The notes below the pieces were generated by a model. It was not told where the DNA came from. It searched no databases and saw only the letters and a list, made by a program, of their open reading frames with translations. Positions 15,700 to 23,253 of a DNA stretch of 31,988 nt are shown piece after piece. Within the stretch, counting starts at the first letter, position 1. The number at the start of each line of letters is the position of its first letter. Both the position numbers and the translations under genes were made by a program. The DNA is from CAYNYF01 sp964401385 (GTDB taxonomy: Bacteria > Planctomycetota > Phycisphaerae > SM23-33), in contig CAYNYF010000049.1 of assembly GCA_964401385.1 (NCBI GenBank), forward strand, positions 1-31,988, written 5' to 3'.

Positions 15700-16191
15700 C
15701 GGCAAAATCCACCGAAAATCGTCGCCCCCGGAGCGAAGCGGTTGTAGACGGGTTGGCACCGCTCCGGCACCCGCCGGCGGCCGGGGCAGCCCCCCCGCAG
15801 GCGCTGCACGCGGCCGCGGGAAAGGCAGTTATCGAAAGGATCTATGGCATGATTTTCGCCAAGGAATAGGGTGATCGCCCTATGCCCTGCCCGAAACTAG
15901 AGTTGCCAGCCATCCATTGAAAGCTTGACTATAGCCCTCATGCCAACCGCCGTTGCCGGCGCGGTGGCGATGTTGGCCGCAACTATCGGCACAAGCCTCG
16001 TAACAACAACATCTTACACACATACCCCCCGGGAGAGCGGAACCGCTTGGGCGGGATCGCCCGGGCCTCGCCCGCGGCCACCGGAGCCGACCCGCGGGCG
16101 AGGACCCCTACGGATGATGCGCGCCCGCGCAGACCCGGAGCAGCAGCGTGGCCGGGGGGCCGAAGATGTGGCTGATATTTCCCGTTGTCCC
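15700..16191. other. Intergenic region before nagA-like gene, no gene seen
   Basis: No protein or RNA gene was recognised. It contains an 18-bp near-perfect palindrome at 15866-15883. The nagA frame stays open back to 15925, but that extension lacks family similarity. Confidence 0.5.
15866..15883. promoter_or_regulatory. Operator-like palindrome ATAGGG-N6-CCCTAT
   Basis: A dyad with 16 of 18 symmetric positions, centred on GATC. The symmetry and length suit a dimeric repressor site. It is about 345 bases upstream of the nagA-like start, with no gene or promoter assigned to it, so its target is unclear. Confidence 0.35.
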
Positions 16192-16220
16192 TTGACAGCC
16201 GCGGCCGGCGCCATCATGTT
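16192..16220 (+). promoter_or_regulatory. Candidate promoter of the nagA-like gene
   Basis: A perfect TTGACA at 16192-16197, then 17 bases, then CATGTT at 16215-16220 (3/6). If used, transcription would begin at or within a few bases of the ATG at 16228, giving a leaderless mRNA. This would fit the missing Shine-Dalgarno. Confidence 0.3.
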
Positions 16221-16227
16221 TGCGGGG

Positions 16228-17265
16228 ATGAACCAGCAGAACGTTTCGATTACCAAAGATCAGGCCGGGCGGCTGATCGGCGCCGCCGGGCCGGGACTCG
16301 TGGACCTTCAGGTTAATGGCTATTTCGGCTTCGACTTCAACAGCCCGCTGGAGCAGATCACGGGCGAGGGGTTGCGACGGGCGTGCGAGGCGATGCGGCG
16401 TCGCGGGGTGGTGACGATCCTGGCGACGTTGACGACGGACGCGGTCTCGCGCATGGTCGCCCGGCTTTCGCGGCTGGTGGAGCTACGAAGGGAAGATGAG
16501 TTGGCGGCATCCATCATCGCCGGCTTCCACGTGGAGGGCCCGCTCATCAGCCCCAATGACGGCCCGCGCGGCGCCCACCCGGCGGAGTATACCGTCACCC
16601 CCGCGGACGAGCCGGACCTGCTGGAGAGGTTCCAGGCGGCGGCCGAGGGCATGGTCCGCCTGCTGACGCTGGCGCCGGAGCTGCCGGGGGCGCTGGAGCT
16701 GATCGAGAAGGCGACCGCGGCCGGGATGGTCGTGGGCCTGGGCCACCACGAGGCGCCGCCGGAGATTATCGACAGCGCCGTCCGGGCCGGGGCGAGGGTG
16801 TGCACGCACCTGGGCAACGGCTCGCACGCGATGCTGCCCCGCCTGGACAACTACGTTCAGCGCCAACTGGCCGACGACCGGCTCGCGGCCGGCTTCATCG
16901 CCGACGGTCACCACATCCCGTTCCCGACGCTGAAGAACTTTCTTCGGGCCAAGCAGCCGCAACGGAGCGTGCTGGTCACCGACGCGGTGGCGGCGGCGGA
17001 CATGCCCCCCGGGCGCCACGGCGTCGGCAGGCGGAGCCGCCAGCTCGACACGGACGGGGCGGTGCGGCTAGCGGGCACGCCCTACCTCGCCGGCTCGGCG
17101 CTGACGCTGGACCGGGCGGTGCTGAACGTCGCGCGGCACTGCGACGTATCGTTCGAGACGGCCTGGGCGATGGCCTCCACCCAGCCGGCCGAGCTGGCGG
17201 GCCTGCCGGAGCCCGGCGGCATCACCGTCGATATCAGCGAAGAGGGGTTCCAACTGCGCCAGTAG
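16228..17265 (+). CDS. nagA: N-acetylglucosamine-6-phosphate deacetylase-like protein, short N-terminus
   Basis: Amidohydrolase-superfamily enzyme expected to convert GlcNAc-6-phosphate to glucosamine-6-phosphate plus acetate. NagA hallmarks occur in order: PGLVDLQVNGYFGFDF (residues 22-37, the NagA-type DxQxNG in place of HxH), GFHVEGPLISPNDGPRGAHP (metal Glu), VVGLGHHEA, CTHLGNGSHAM, FIADGHHIP and the catalytic aspartate in VTDAVAAADMPPG. At 345 residues it is about 35-40 shorter than typical NagA because most of the N-terminal small beta domain is missing. The frame extends upstream, but the extra sequence does not supply that domain. ATG 16228 was chosen; 16216 is an alternative. It converges on the amidohydrolase of the nagB operon with 14 bases between stops. 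Confidence 0.85.
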   Translation: MNQQNVSITKDQAGRLIGAAGPGLVDLQVNGYFGFDFNSPLEQITGEGLRRACEAMRRRGVVTILATLTTDAVSRMVARLSRLVELRREDELAASIIAGFHVEGPLISPNDGPRGAHPAEYTVTPADEPDLLERFQAAAEGMVRLLTLAPELPGALELIEKATAAGMVVGLGHHEAPPEIIDSAVRAGARVCTHLGNGSHAMLPRLDNYVQRQLADDRLAAGFIADGHHIPFPTLKNFLRAKQPQRSVLVTDAVAAADMPPGRHGVGRRSRQLDTDGAVRLAGTPYLAGSALTLDRAVLNVARHCDVSFETAWAMASTQPAELAGLPEPGGITVDISEEGFQLRQ

Positions 17266-17279
17266 CCTTCCCGCCCGCC

Positions 17280-18329
17280 CTAGCCGGCCAGCAGCCTCTC
17301 CACGTTGGCGTGGTAGATCTTGTGGAGCACTTCGGCGGGCAGGTCCAGCCCCGTGACGGCCGCCGCCGGGTCAAAGCACAGGAAGGGAATCGGGCTCTGC
17401 CGCCGGTCCGTCTGGAGGAACGCCCGGTGAAACTCGTAAAACCACACGGAGGTGGCCGAGAGGACGTCGCCGGCCGCGGCGTATTCCTTCGGCAGCCGCC
17501 CGGGCGTGTAGAACGTCTGCGGCTGGATGTCGGAGGCGACCTGCTCGGATAAGAGAATGGTGTCGGTGCCGAAGAGGATCCGGTCGGCGAAGTCGAGGCA
17601 CAATTGCCTGGCGGCGCGGCGGCGGCGCGGCGTGGCGCCCATGTGGAATATCCTGGCGGAGACGTCCACGTGCAGGTTGGGCAGGGCCTCCAGCGACTCG
17701 GCCAGCGCGTCGAAATCGTCTTCGAGGCTGCCCAGGTGGGGGGCGATGAACTGCGTGTCGCGGTGGCGGCGGACGACGGCGTCGCGTTCGGCCAGCAGCT
17801 CGGCCCGGCTCGGCAGGCCCTTGCGGTAGTACGACCAATCCGGCTGGTCGCGCAGAACCGCCCCCCAGGGATTGTGCTGGTCGATGGGCTGCCAGAACGC
17901 CCGCGGGTCGGCCGTGTGGAGCAGCACCGGAATGCCCAGCTCCCCCGCCGCCGCCCAGACCGCGTCCAGCCGGGCGTCGTCGACGCGCAGCAGCCGGCCC
18001 GAGCCGTCGCGATAGCTCAGGCCCAGGTCCTTGTAGACCTTCAATCCGCGCATGCCCGCGCGCACGCCGCGGCGTAGTTGCTCGACGGCGCGATCGGCGA
18101 AGTCGGCCGCGTCCAAGATCGAGAAATCAATGTTGCCGAAGACGAAGAACCGCCCCTCGTAGCGCCCGAACTCCCGGAGGTGCCGCTCCAGCGTCTCGTC
18201 GAAGCCGTCGTACCATTCGCAGACGACGGCGGCGTCGATGCCGGCGCGGTCCATGATCTCCACGGCCAAGCCCGCCTTCTCGGCGGCGACGTGGGTGTGG
18301 GCGTCGATGATGCGGATCTTCTCAGCCAT
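17280..18329 (-). CDS. Amidohydrolase-family TIM-barrel protein (amidohydrolase_2 type)
   Basis: The 349-residue product has the metal-site pattern of the amidohydrolase_2 group: IIDAHTHV (residues 7-14), RGLKVYKDLGLSYRDGSG, VLLHTADP, IAPHLGS and LFGTDTILL. These family members perform hydrolysis, decarboxylation or lactone chemistry, and the substrate cannot be read from the motifs. Its ATG overlaps the stop of the PfkB kinase gene by 8 bases (ATGGCTGA), so it is translated with the kinase and nagB-like deaminase. That context suggests a step in amino-sugar or related sugar breakdown, which is an inference. It does not replace NagA, which is present as a separate gene on the other strand. 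Confidence 0.82.
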   Translation of the reverse strand: MAEKIRIIDAHTHVAAEKAGLAVEIMDRAGIDAAVVCEWYDGFDETLERHLREFGRYEGRFFVFGNIDFSILDAADFADRAVEQLRRGVRAGMRGLKVYKDLGLSYRDGSGRLLRVDDARLDAVWAAAGELGIPVLLHTADPRAFWQPIDQHNPWGAVLRDQPDWSYYRKGLPSRAELLAERDAVVRRHRDTQFIAPHLGSLEDDFDALAESLEALPNLHVDVSARIFHMGATPRRRRAARQLCLDFADRILFGTDTILLSEQVASDIQPQTFYTPGRLPKEYAAAGDVLSATSVWFYEFHRAFLQTDRRQSPIPFLCFDPAAAVTGLDLPAEVLHKIYHANVERLLAG

Positions 18330-19416
18330 GCTCTTCGCCTCCTCGCCAGCTCAGCGCCGCCCCAAGCGCGGAGATATCGCAGCCCAGCTCGGCCGCGAGC
18401 CTGGCGATCGCCTCGGCGTCGGCGTCGAAGTTGATGGTGTCCTCGGAGCGAACGGCCAGCCCCGCCAGCAGGGCGGCGAAGTCGGTGGCCGTTTCCAGCG
18501 GGGCGTCGGCGAGGCTCTCGCGCCGCCGTCGCCGCGGGCGAATGAACGGCAGCCCGGCCGCGGTCGCGACGATCAAACCCGCCAGCGTGGCGTCGCCCGC
18601 GCCGGCCGTGTTGACCGCCTGCACCGCCGGCGCCGGGACGTGCTCGACCTTCCCGCCGGCCCAACCGTAGGCCCCGGCCCCCCCGGCCGTCACGCACAGC
18701 CGAATGCCGGGGTTGGCCGCCGCCAGCCTCTCGCCGGCGGCGCGGACGATCGCTTCCACTTCGCCGGCGGCGTCCAGCCCGGCCAGGGCGGCGGCCTCCT
18801 CACGATTCACGCTCAGCAGGTCGGCCGCGGCGAACATGCCCCCCGCCAGGGCTTCGGGAACCTCCGCCGTCGTCACCGCGGCCGCGCACAGCCAGCCGCG
18901 CCGCCTGCCCGCCTCCAGCAATCGCCGGCGGGCGGCCAGCGGCACCTCGGGCACGGCCAGGGCAATCGCGGCCCCGCCGTCGGCCTCCGGCAGCCTGGCC
19001 AGGGCGGCGTCGACGTCGGCCGGCGCCACCCGCGCCGAGGCGCTGTCGTCGGTGGTGATGTTGCCGCCGTCGCCGTCGGGGTAGATAAGGCAGACGCTGA
19101 AGAGCGTCGAGGCGCCCGCCTCGGTCGCGACGAATCGCGTGTCCATCCCCGCCCGCCGCATGTGCTCGATCATGGCCTCCCCGGCAGCGTCGTCGCCGAC
19201 CTTTCCCACCGGCAGCACCGACAAGCCCCCGCGGCCGGCGCCGCCCAGCACGGCGACGTAATGGGCGACGATGTGCAGCTTGCAGAAATCGCGGCGGCGC
19301 ACGATCGCGCCGGCGCGGCTTTCGTTCCGCCCGAGGGTGTGATCGCCGCGAAGGGAAAAGAACATCCCCGAGCCGATCCCCCCCACCCCGACGAGATACC
19401 GATACCTGCCGGTCAT
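18322..19416 (-). CDS. PfkB-family carbohydrate kinase
   Basis: The 364-residue sugar kinase has the ribokinase/PfkB fold. The start has VGVGGIGSGMFFSLRG (about 8-23) followed by HTLGRNESRAG. Near the C-terminus VNTAGAGDATLAGLI is the PfkB signature with the catalytic base aspartate and oxyanion glycines (usual DTxGAGD; here the first Asp is Asn). LLSVNREEAAAL and CVTAGGAGAYGW are also family blocks. The N-terminal HTLGRNESR segment differs from ribokinase or fructokinase, so the substrate is not clear. Position between the nagB-like gene (start 11 bases after its stop) and the amidohydrolase (8-base overlap) makes an N-acetylhexosamine or hexosamine substrate plausible. A GTG at 19422 is an alternative start. 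Confidence 0.85.
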   Translation of the reverse strand: MTGRYRYLVGVGGIGSGMFFSLRGDHTLGRNESRAGAIVRRRDFCKLHIVAHYVAVLGGAGRGGLSVLPVGKVGDDAAGEAMIEHMRRAGMDTRFVATEAGASTLFSVCLIYPDGDGGNITTDDSASARVAPADVDAALARLPEADGGAAIALAVPEVPLAARRRLLEAGRRRGWLCAAAVTTAEVPEALAGGMFAAADLLSVNREEAAALAGLDAAGEVEAIVRAAGERLAAANPGIRLCVTAGGAGAYGWAGGKVEHVPAPAVQAVNTAGAGDATLAGLIVATAAGLPFIRPRRRRRESLADAPLETATDFAALLAGLAVRSEDTINFDADAEAIARLAAELGCDISALGAALSWRGGEEHG

Positions 19417-19427
19417 GTGCACGCCCG

Positions 19428-20318
19428 TCAAAACAGTTCCCACTCGGGATGCTCGGCGATCGGGTGCGACGCCGTCTCGCGCGTGGCCGTCAGCACCGCG
19501 TCGCCGTGCCGCTGGAGCAGCGTGATCGGGTACTCCGTCGTCACCGGCCCGAACAGGGCCACCCGCAGGGCCGTCTGCTTCCACGCCCCCGTGTCGGAAA
19601 ACAGCCGCACCTTCGGCGCCGCCAGGCACTCTCTCAGCCCCAGCGTCACCGACATCGGCGGGACGAACTGATACGCCGCCCCGAAGCTGCGCTGGGCCAG
19701 GGCGATGATGGTGTCGAGGTTGTTGTACTGCACGCGAGCGGTGGAGCCGGCCAGCTCCTCGACGCCGAGGCCGCTGTACGGCTCGCGCCGGGCCTGGTTG
19801 TAGGCGATGTGCCCGTCCTGGCCCCAGCCGCCGAGGGTGACGTCGACGCCGACGCGGGCGATCTCGGCCGCGAGCTCCTCGACGTTGTCCGGCGTCAGGA
19901 AGTGCCGCTGGGCCTCCGGCACGGCCAGCTCCGCCTTGACGTCGCCGTAGAAGACCCGCTCCATCGTCGAGCGGAAGTTGTACGGATGCCCGGCCGGCAG
20001 CAGCCTGCCCTGCCAGTTGAGGCATTCGTCCATGTGATACACGTGCAGGCGCTTCAGGCTGACGCCCTCGGCGTTGACGATGCGGCGGAACGGCTCGTAC
20101 CAGGCCATCGGCCCGCAGGGGACGATCGCCCGCGTGGGTTCACCCCGCCCGTTGCGGCCGGCCACCTCGTCGATCAGCTCGCGGGCCATCAGCTCGCCCA
20201 TCTCGGCCGAGTCGGCCACGAGCCGGAGGGGAACCTTCAGGCCGGGATGCCCGGCCAGTTCATCGACCGGAACGCGGCACCATTCGTGCAACTGCTCCAG
20301 CGTGAAGTCGCGCGGCAC
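19428..20318 (-). CDS. nagB: Glucosamine-6-phosphate deaminase-like protein
   Basis: The 296-residue protein belongs to the NagB/6-phosphogluconolactonase superfamily. NagB isomerises and deaminates glucosamine-6-phosphate to fructose-6-phosphate plus ammonia. Key blocks are LHVYHMDECLNW (Asp97-Glu98, the MDE motif) and GGWGQDGHIAYNQ (Asp168, His170, the catalytic DGH motif), then PPMSVTLG. The phosphate-loop region reads PCGPMAWYEPFRR rather than TGxTPxxxY, so it is a divergent NagB and a related amino-sugar phosphate could be the substrate. The start is GTG, fixed by AAAGGAGA (20333-20326) 8 bases upstream and by absence of a better ATG. It is the first gene of a tight three-gene unit with the kinase and amidohydrolase, and divergent from the GH20-like gene. 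Confidence 0.87.
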   Translation of the reverse strand: MPRDFTLEQLHEWCRVPVDELAGHPGLKVPLRLVADSAEMGELMARELIDEVAGRNGRGEPTRAIVPCGPMAWYEPFRRIVNAEGVSLKRLHVYHMDECLNWQGRLLPAGHPYNFRSTMERVFYGDVKAELAVPEAQRHFLTPDNVEELAAEIARVGVDVTLGGWGQDGHIAYNQARREPYSGLGVEELAGSTARVQYNNLDTIIALAQRSFGAAYQFVPPMSVTLGLRECLAAPKVRLFSDTGAWKQTALRVALFGPVTTEYPITLLQRHGDAVLTATRETASHPIAEHPEWELF

Positions 20319-20325
20319 CGTCGAG

Positions 20326-20333
20326 TCTCCTTT
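20326..20333 (-). promoter_or_regulatory. Shine-Dalgarno that fixes the nagB GTG start
   Basis: AAAGGAGA on the minus strand, 8 bases before the GTG at 20318. It is the strongest ribosome-binding site in this operon and supports the non-ATG start. Confidence 0.75.
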
Positions 20334-20368
20334 CCCGCCACCACCGAAACGCCGGTAAGCCTGGCCAG

Positions 20369-20397
20369 AGGTTACGTGGCCGGCCGCCCGCGGTCAA
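20369..20397 (-). promoter_or_regulatory. Candidate promoter of the nagB operon
   Basis: On the minus strand TTGACC (20397-20392, 5/6) is separated by 17 bases from TAACCT (20374-20369, 3/6), about 50 bases before the nagB start. The -35 and spacing are good; the -10 is weak. Confidence 0.42.
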
Positions 20398-20433
20398 CTC
20401 GCCGCCCGGCGGCGGGAAAAGCCCTCCGCCCCG

Positions 20434-20462
20434 TTGCCGGCGCCGGACGATGGCGGTATCGT
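20434..20462 (+). promoter_or_regulatory. Candidate promoter of the GH20-like gene
   Basis: TTGCCG (20434-20439, 4/6), 17 bases, TATCGT (20457-20462, 4/6), about 38 bases before the ATG. The candidate nagB promoter lies back-to-back within 40 bases, so one regulator could govern both. Confidence 0.38.
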
Positions 20463-20499
20463 TCGGCTGGGCAAGTCAGTCAACGAACGGAGCGAGGCG

Positions 20500-22113
20500 A
20501 TGAAGCGAGGCAAGTCCGGCCGGCCGTGGCAGATTCGCGGCGTGATGGCCGACCCGGCCAGGCTGATCGAGCGGCACGAGTTCTACTTCGAGCTGCTGGA
20601 GCGGATGGCCGAGTGGGGCCTGAACACGCTGTGGTGGCACTTCGCCGACGACGAGGGCTTCATGCTCAAGCTCTCCAGCCATCCGGAGGTCGCCGGCCCG
20701 CACGCCTTCTCCAAGGCCGAGATGCGGCGGCTGATCGCCCGGGCCGCCGAGCTGGGCATCGAGGTGGTGCCGGAGGTCGAGGCCCTCGGCCACACGCGCT
20801 ACCTCACCCGCTTGCCGGAATACGCCGAGCTGGCCGACGGCGACGCGCTGGCCTTCAACGCCATCTGCCCCTCTCACCGGCGGACGCTGCCGCTGCTGGA
20901 GGAGATCATCCGCGAGGTGGCCGAGCTGTTTCCCGGCCGGTACTTCCACGCGGGGATGGACGAAGTAAACCTGGGCGGCTGCCGGCGCTGCCGCCGCCGC
21001 GGGCGCGGCCGGCCGAAATGGTGGGTCTACGCCCGGCACGCCCGGGCGATCCACTCGATCGTCCGCTCGGCCGGCAAGGAGATGATCCTCTGGGCCGATC
21101 ACGTGGAGAAGGACCCGGCCATGCTGAAGGTGCTGCCGCGGGACATCATCATGGCCCACTGGCACTACCGCCAGGTCCGGCGCGAGCCGATCCGCCGCAG
21201 CCTCGCCGCCGGCTTCCGCGTGATCGGCTGCCCGGCGATGTGCCACTCCGGCGACGTGATCATGCCCAACGAGGCGAACTTCGCCAACATGGACGCGATG
21301 ACGTCGTTCCTGTCGCGGCTGGGCCGGACCGGGCGCGGCCAAGGCGCCGGCGTGCTCGGCGTGGTCAACACCTGGTGGACGATCTGGCGCGGACTGCGCG
21401 ACGCCTACCTGCCGGCCGTGGCCTACACCGGCTCGATGCTCGATGCCCGCGCCGCCATCGACAGGGCGGCCTTCATGCGCCGGTTCGCCAGGGAGTTCTT
21501 CGGACTGACGGACGCCAAGGCCGCCGGGGCGATCAGGGAGCTGCACGCGCTGATGATCGGGCGGGCGGAGCTGCTGGCGTGTCTGTTCGACTCGTCCGCC
21601 GGCATGTACGACGCCCTGAAGCTGGCCGAGCGCGACGATTTCCGCCGGCGCGGGCAGCGGATCGACGAATGCACCCGGACGCTGCGGGCGTTTGGCAGAA
21701 AGCCCCACCGGCGCCCGCGCGAGTTCGCCGCCCTCGTCCTGGCCGGGACGGTGGCGGGGCTGTGCTGCCGCCGGTCGGTCGACCTGGCCGCGGCCTTTGC
21801 CCTGTACCGTCGGGCCAAGCGCGCCCACGACGCCGGCCGCCCGCGGGCCCAGGTCGCCGGCGTTTTGCAGGAGGCGGCCTCGGCCCTGCGGAAGATGCAG
21901 GGCGAGCTTCGCGCCGTCGTGCGGGCGGTCGCCGCCGAGTGGGACCGCACCCGCTACGCCAACGACGCCAAGAAAAAGCGGCTCGGGCGCGGGGACGACG
22001 CCCTGCTGGCCAGGCTGTACCAGGCGGAGCGCTTCGGGGCGGAGTTGATGAGGCAACTGGGCCGGGCCATCCGGCGGTACCCGGCAACCGGGCGCTTCCC
22101 GGGCGGCCTCTGA
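20500..22113 (+). CDS. GH20-like glycoside hydrolase (beta-N-acetylhexosaminidase type), no signal peptide
   Basis: The 537-residue product begins with a family-20-like TIM barrel. RGVMADPARL (13-22) is the first strand, followed by LNTLWWHFADDEGF (41-54), VVPEVEALGHTRYLTRLPEY (89-108) and RYFHAGMDEVNLGGC (147-161). The last contains the Asp154-Glu155 pair that in GH20 polarises the 2-acetamido group and acts as acid/base. IILWADHVEK-like and IIMAHWHY segments follow. Residues from about 330 are mostly helical and Arg/Ala-rich. The N-terminus (MKRGKSGRPWQI) has no signal peptide, so the enzyme is probably cytoplasmic. It is divergent from nagB and 31 bases upstream of the UroD-like gene. GGAG just upstream supports ATG 20500. 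The substrate is inferred. Confidence 0.8.
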   Translation: MKRGKSGRPWQIRGVMADPARLIERHEFYFELLERMAEWGLNTLWWHFADDEGFMLKLSSHPEVAGPHAFSKAEMRRLIARAAELGIEVVPEVEALGHTRYLTRLPEYAELADGDALAFNAICPSHRRTLPLLEEIIREVAELFPGRYFHAGMDEVNLGGCRRCRRRGRGRPKWWVYARHARAIHSIVRSAGKEMILWADHVEKDPAMLKVLPRDIIMAHWHYRQVRREPIRRSLAAGFRVIGCPAMCHSGDVIMPNEANFANMDAMTSFLSRLGRTGRGQGAGVLGVVNTWWTIWRGLRDAYLPAVAYTGSMLDARAAIDRAAFMRRFAREFFGLTDAKAAGAIRELHALMIGRAELLACLFDSSAGMYDALKLAERDDFRRRGQRIDECTRTLRAFGRKPHRRPREFAALVLAGTVAGLCCRRSVDLAAAFALYRRAKRAHDAGRPRAQVAGVLQEAASALRKMQGELRAVVRAVAAEWDRTRYANDAKKKRLGRGDDALLARLYQAERFGAELMRQLGRAIRRYPATGRFPGGL

Positions 22114-22144
22114 CCCGCCCCGGCCGGAGGAGGTTTTGGAAAAC

Positions 22145-23206
22145 ATGACGGAGCTGGAACGTTTTCGAGCCACTCTCGCCGGCGAGCGGCCGGAGGGCAT
22201 CCTGTACACGGCCGGTTTCACCCCCGACCTGGAGCGCCGGGTGATCGAGCACGCCGGCACGAAGGACTTGTCCGGCCACTACGGGCTGTTCCGCCCGGTC
22301 GGCGTCGGCCCGCGCCCGCCGGAGGGATATCAGAGGCCCGACTTCCGCGTCTACTACGCCGGCGATGACCTGCCGGAAGGCACCACCATCGACGGCGACG
22401 GCGTGGCCATGATCCCCGCCGGCTTCTATCACTTCTGGGGCTACCACAGCCCGCTGCGGCACGCCACCTCGCTGAAACAGCTCGAGGCCTACCCGGTCGA
22501 TTCCGAGGCCGACTGGCCGAGAGACCACATGGCCGAGAAGGTCGCCCGGGCCCACCAGGCGGGCAGGGCGGCCGTCGGCTCCATCGGGCACATGTACGAG
22601 ACCGCCTGGCAGATCCGCGGATACGAGCAGTTCCTCATCGACATGGTGGAGCGGCCGGCCTGGGCGGAGTGCCTGCTGGACAAGTTGATGGCGCGGAACA
22701 TGGTGCGGGCGACGGCGGCGGCGGCGGCCGGCGTCGACTACATCAACTGCGGCGACGACGTGGCCAACCAGAAGGCCATGATGTTCTCGGTGCAGACGTG
22801 GCGGAGCTTCATGCTCTCGCGCTGGGCGAAGGTGTGGGCGGCCGCCCGCCGGATCAAGCCGGACCTGCACATCTGGTACCACTCCGACGGGAACATCGCG
22901 GTCATCATCGGCGATCTGCTGGCGGCGGGGGTGACCATCCTGAACCCCATCCAGCCGGAGTGCATGGACCCGGCCGGGCTGCGGGCGAAGTACCCCCGGC
23001 TGAACATGCACGGCACCGTCGGCACGCAGTCGACGATGCCGTTCGGCACGCCCGAGGAGGTTCGCCGCGTCGTGGCCGAGCGGATCGACACCTGCGGGCG
23101 GGGCGGCCGGCTCATCCTCGGGCCCACCCACGTGCTGGAGCCGGAAGTGTCCATCGAAAACTTCGAGGCGTACGTCACGGCCGCAAGGGACTTCGGCGGG
23201 GCATAG
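22145..23206 (+). CDS. Uroporphyrinogen decarboxylase-family (UroD-like) protein, not haem-type
   Basis: The 353-residue protein has the UroD/MtaA barrel plan: an N-terminal TELERFRATLAGERPEGI, a middle GVDYINCGDDVANQKAMM (about 196-213), then LHIWYHSDGNIAVII (241-255), GVTILNPIQPECMD and a late GGRLILGPTHVLEPEVS. Corrinoid methyltransferases of the family use HxC...C zinc ligands. Here the first pair is His246-x-Asp248 and no cysteine follows at the usual place, so a cobamide methyltransferase role is not supported. True HemE motifs are also absent. Such proteins are common next to sugar-catabolic genes in planctomycetes and related phyla, with unknown function. A strong GGAGGAGG at 22126-22133 lies 11 bases before the ATG. 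It is probably co-transcribed with the GH20-like gene. Confidence 0.83.
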   Translation: MTELERFRATLAGERPEGILYTAGFTPDLERRVIEHAGTKDLSGHYGLFRPVGVGPRPPEGYQRPDFRVYYAGDDLPEGTTIDGDGVAMIPAGFYHFWGYHSPLRHATSLKQLEAYPVDSEADWPRDHMAEKVARAHQAGRAAVGSIGHMYETAWQIRGYEQFLIDMVERPAWAECLLDKLMARNMVRATAAAAAGVDYINCGDDVANQKAMMFSVQTWRSFMLSRWAKVWAAARRIKPDLHIWYHSDGNIAVIIGDLLAAGVTILNPIQPECMDPAGLRAKYPRLNMHGTVGTQSTMPFGTPEEVRRVVAERIDTCGRGGRLILGPTHVLEPEVSIENFEAYVTAARDFGGA

Positions 23207-23253
23207 TCCCCGACGGCGGCGGAAAGGGGCTTTCTCGACCTCGACGAGCCGGG

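Noticed and set aside
15581..15874. 97-codon plus-strand frame upstream of the PEP-CTERM gene
   Set aside because: It overlaps the consensus promoter and leader of the minus-strand gene and resembles no protein.
15925..16227. In-frame N-terminal extension of the nagA-like gene with a hydrophobic start
   Set aside because: The extension has no NagA similarity, contains a Pro/Arg-rich stretch, and begins with TTG without a ribosome-binding site.
19449..22148. Open frame of about 900 codons on the plus strand
   Set aside because: It runs antisense to nagB and then out of frame through the GH20-like gene. Composition is shadow-like.
22145..23206. Haem biosynthesis gene hemE
   Set aside because: Haem-type substrate motifs are missing and the gene sits next to a glycosidase rather than tetrapyrrole genes.
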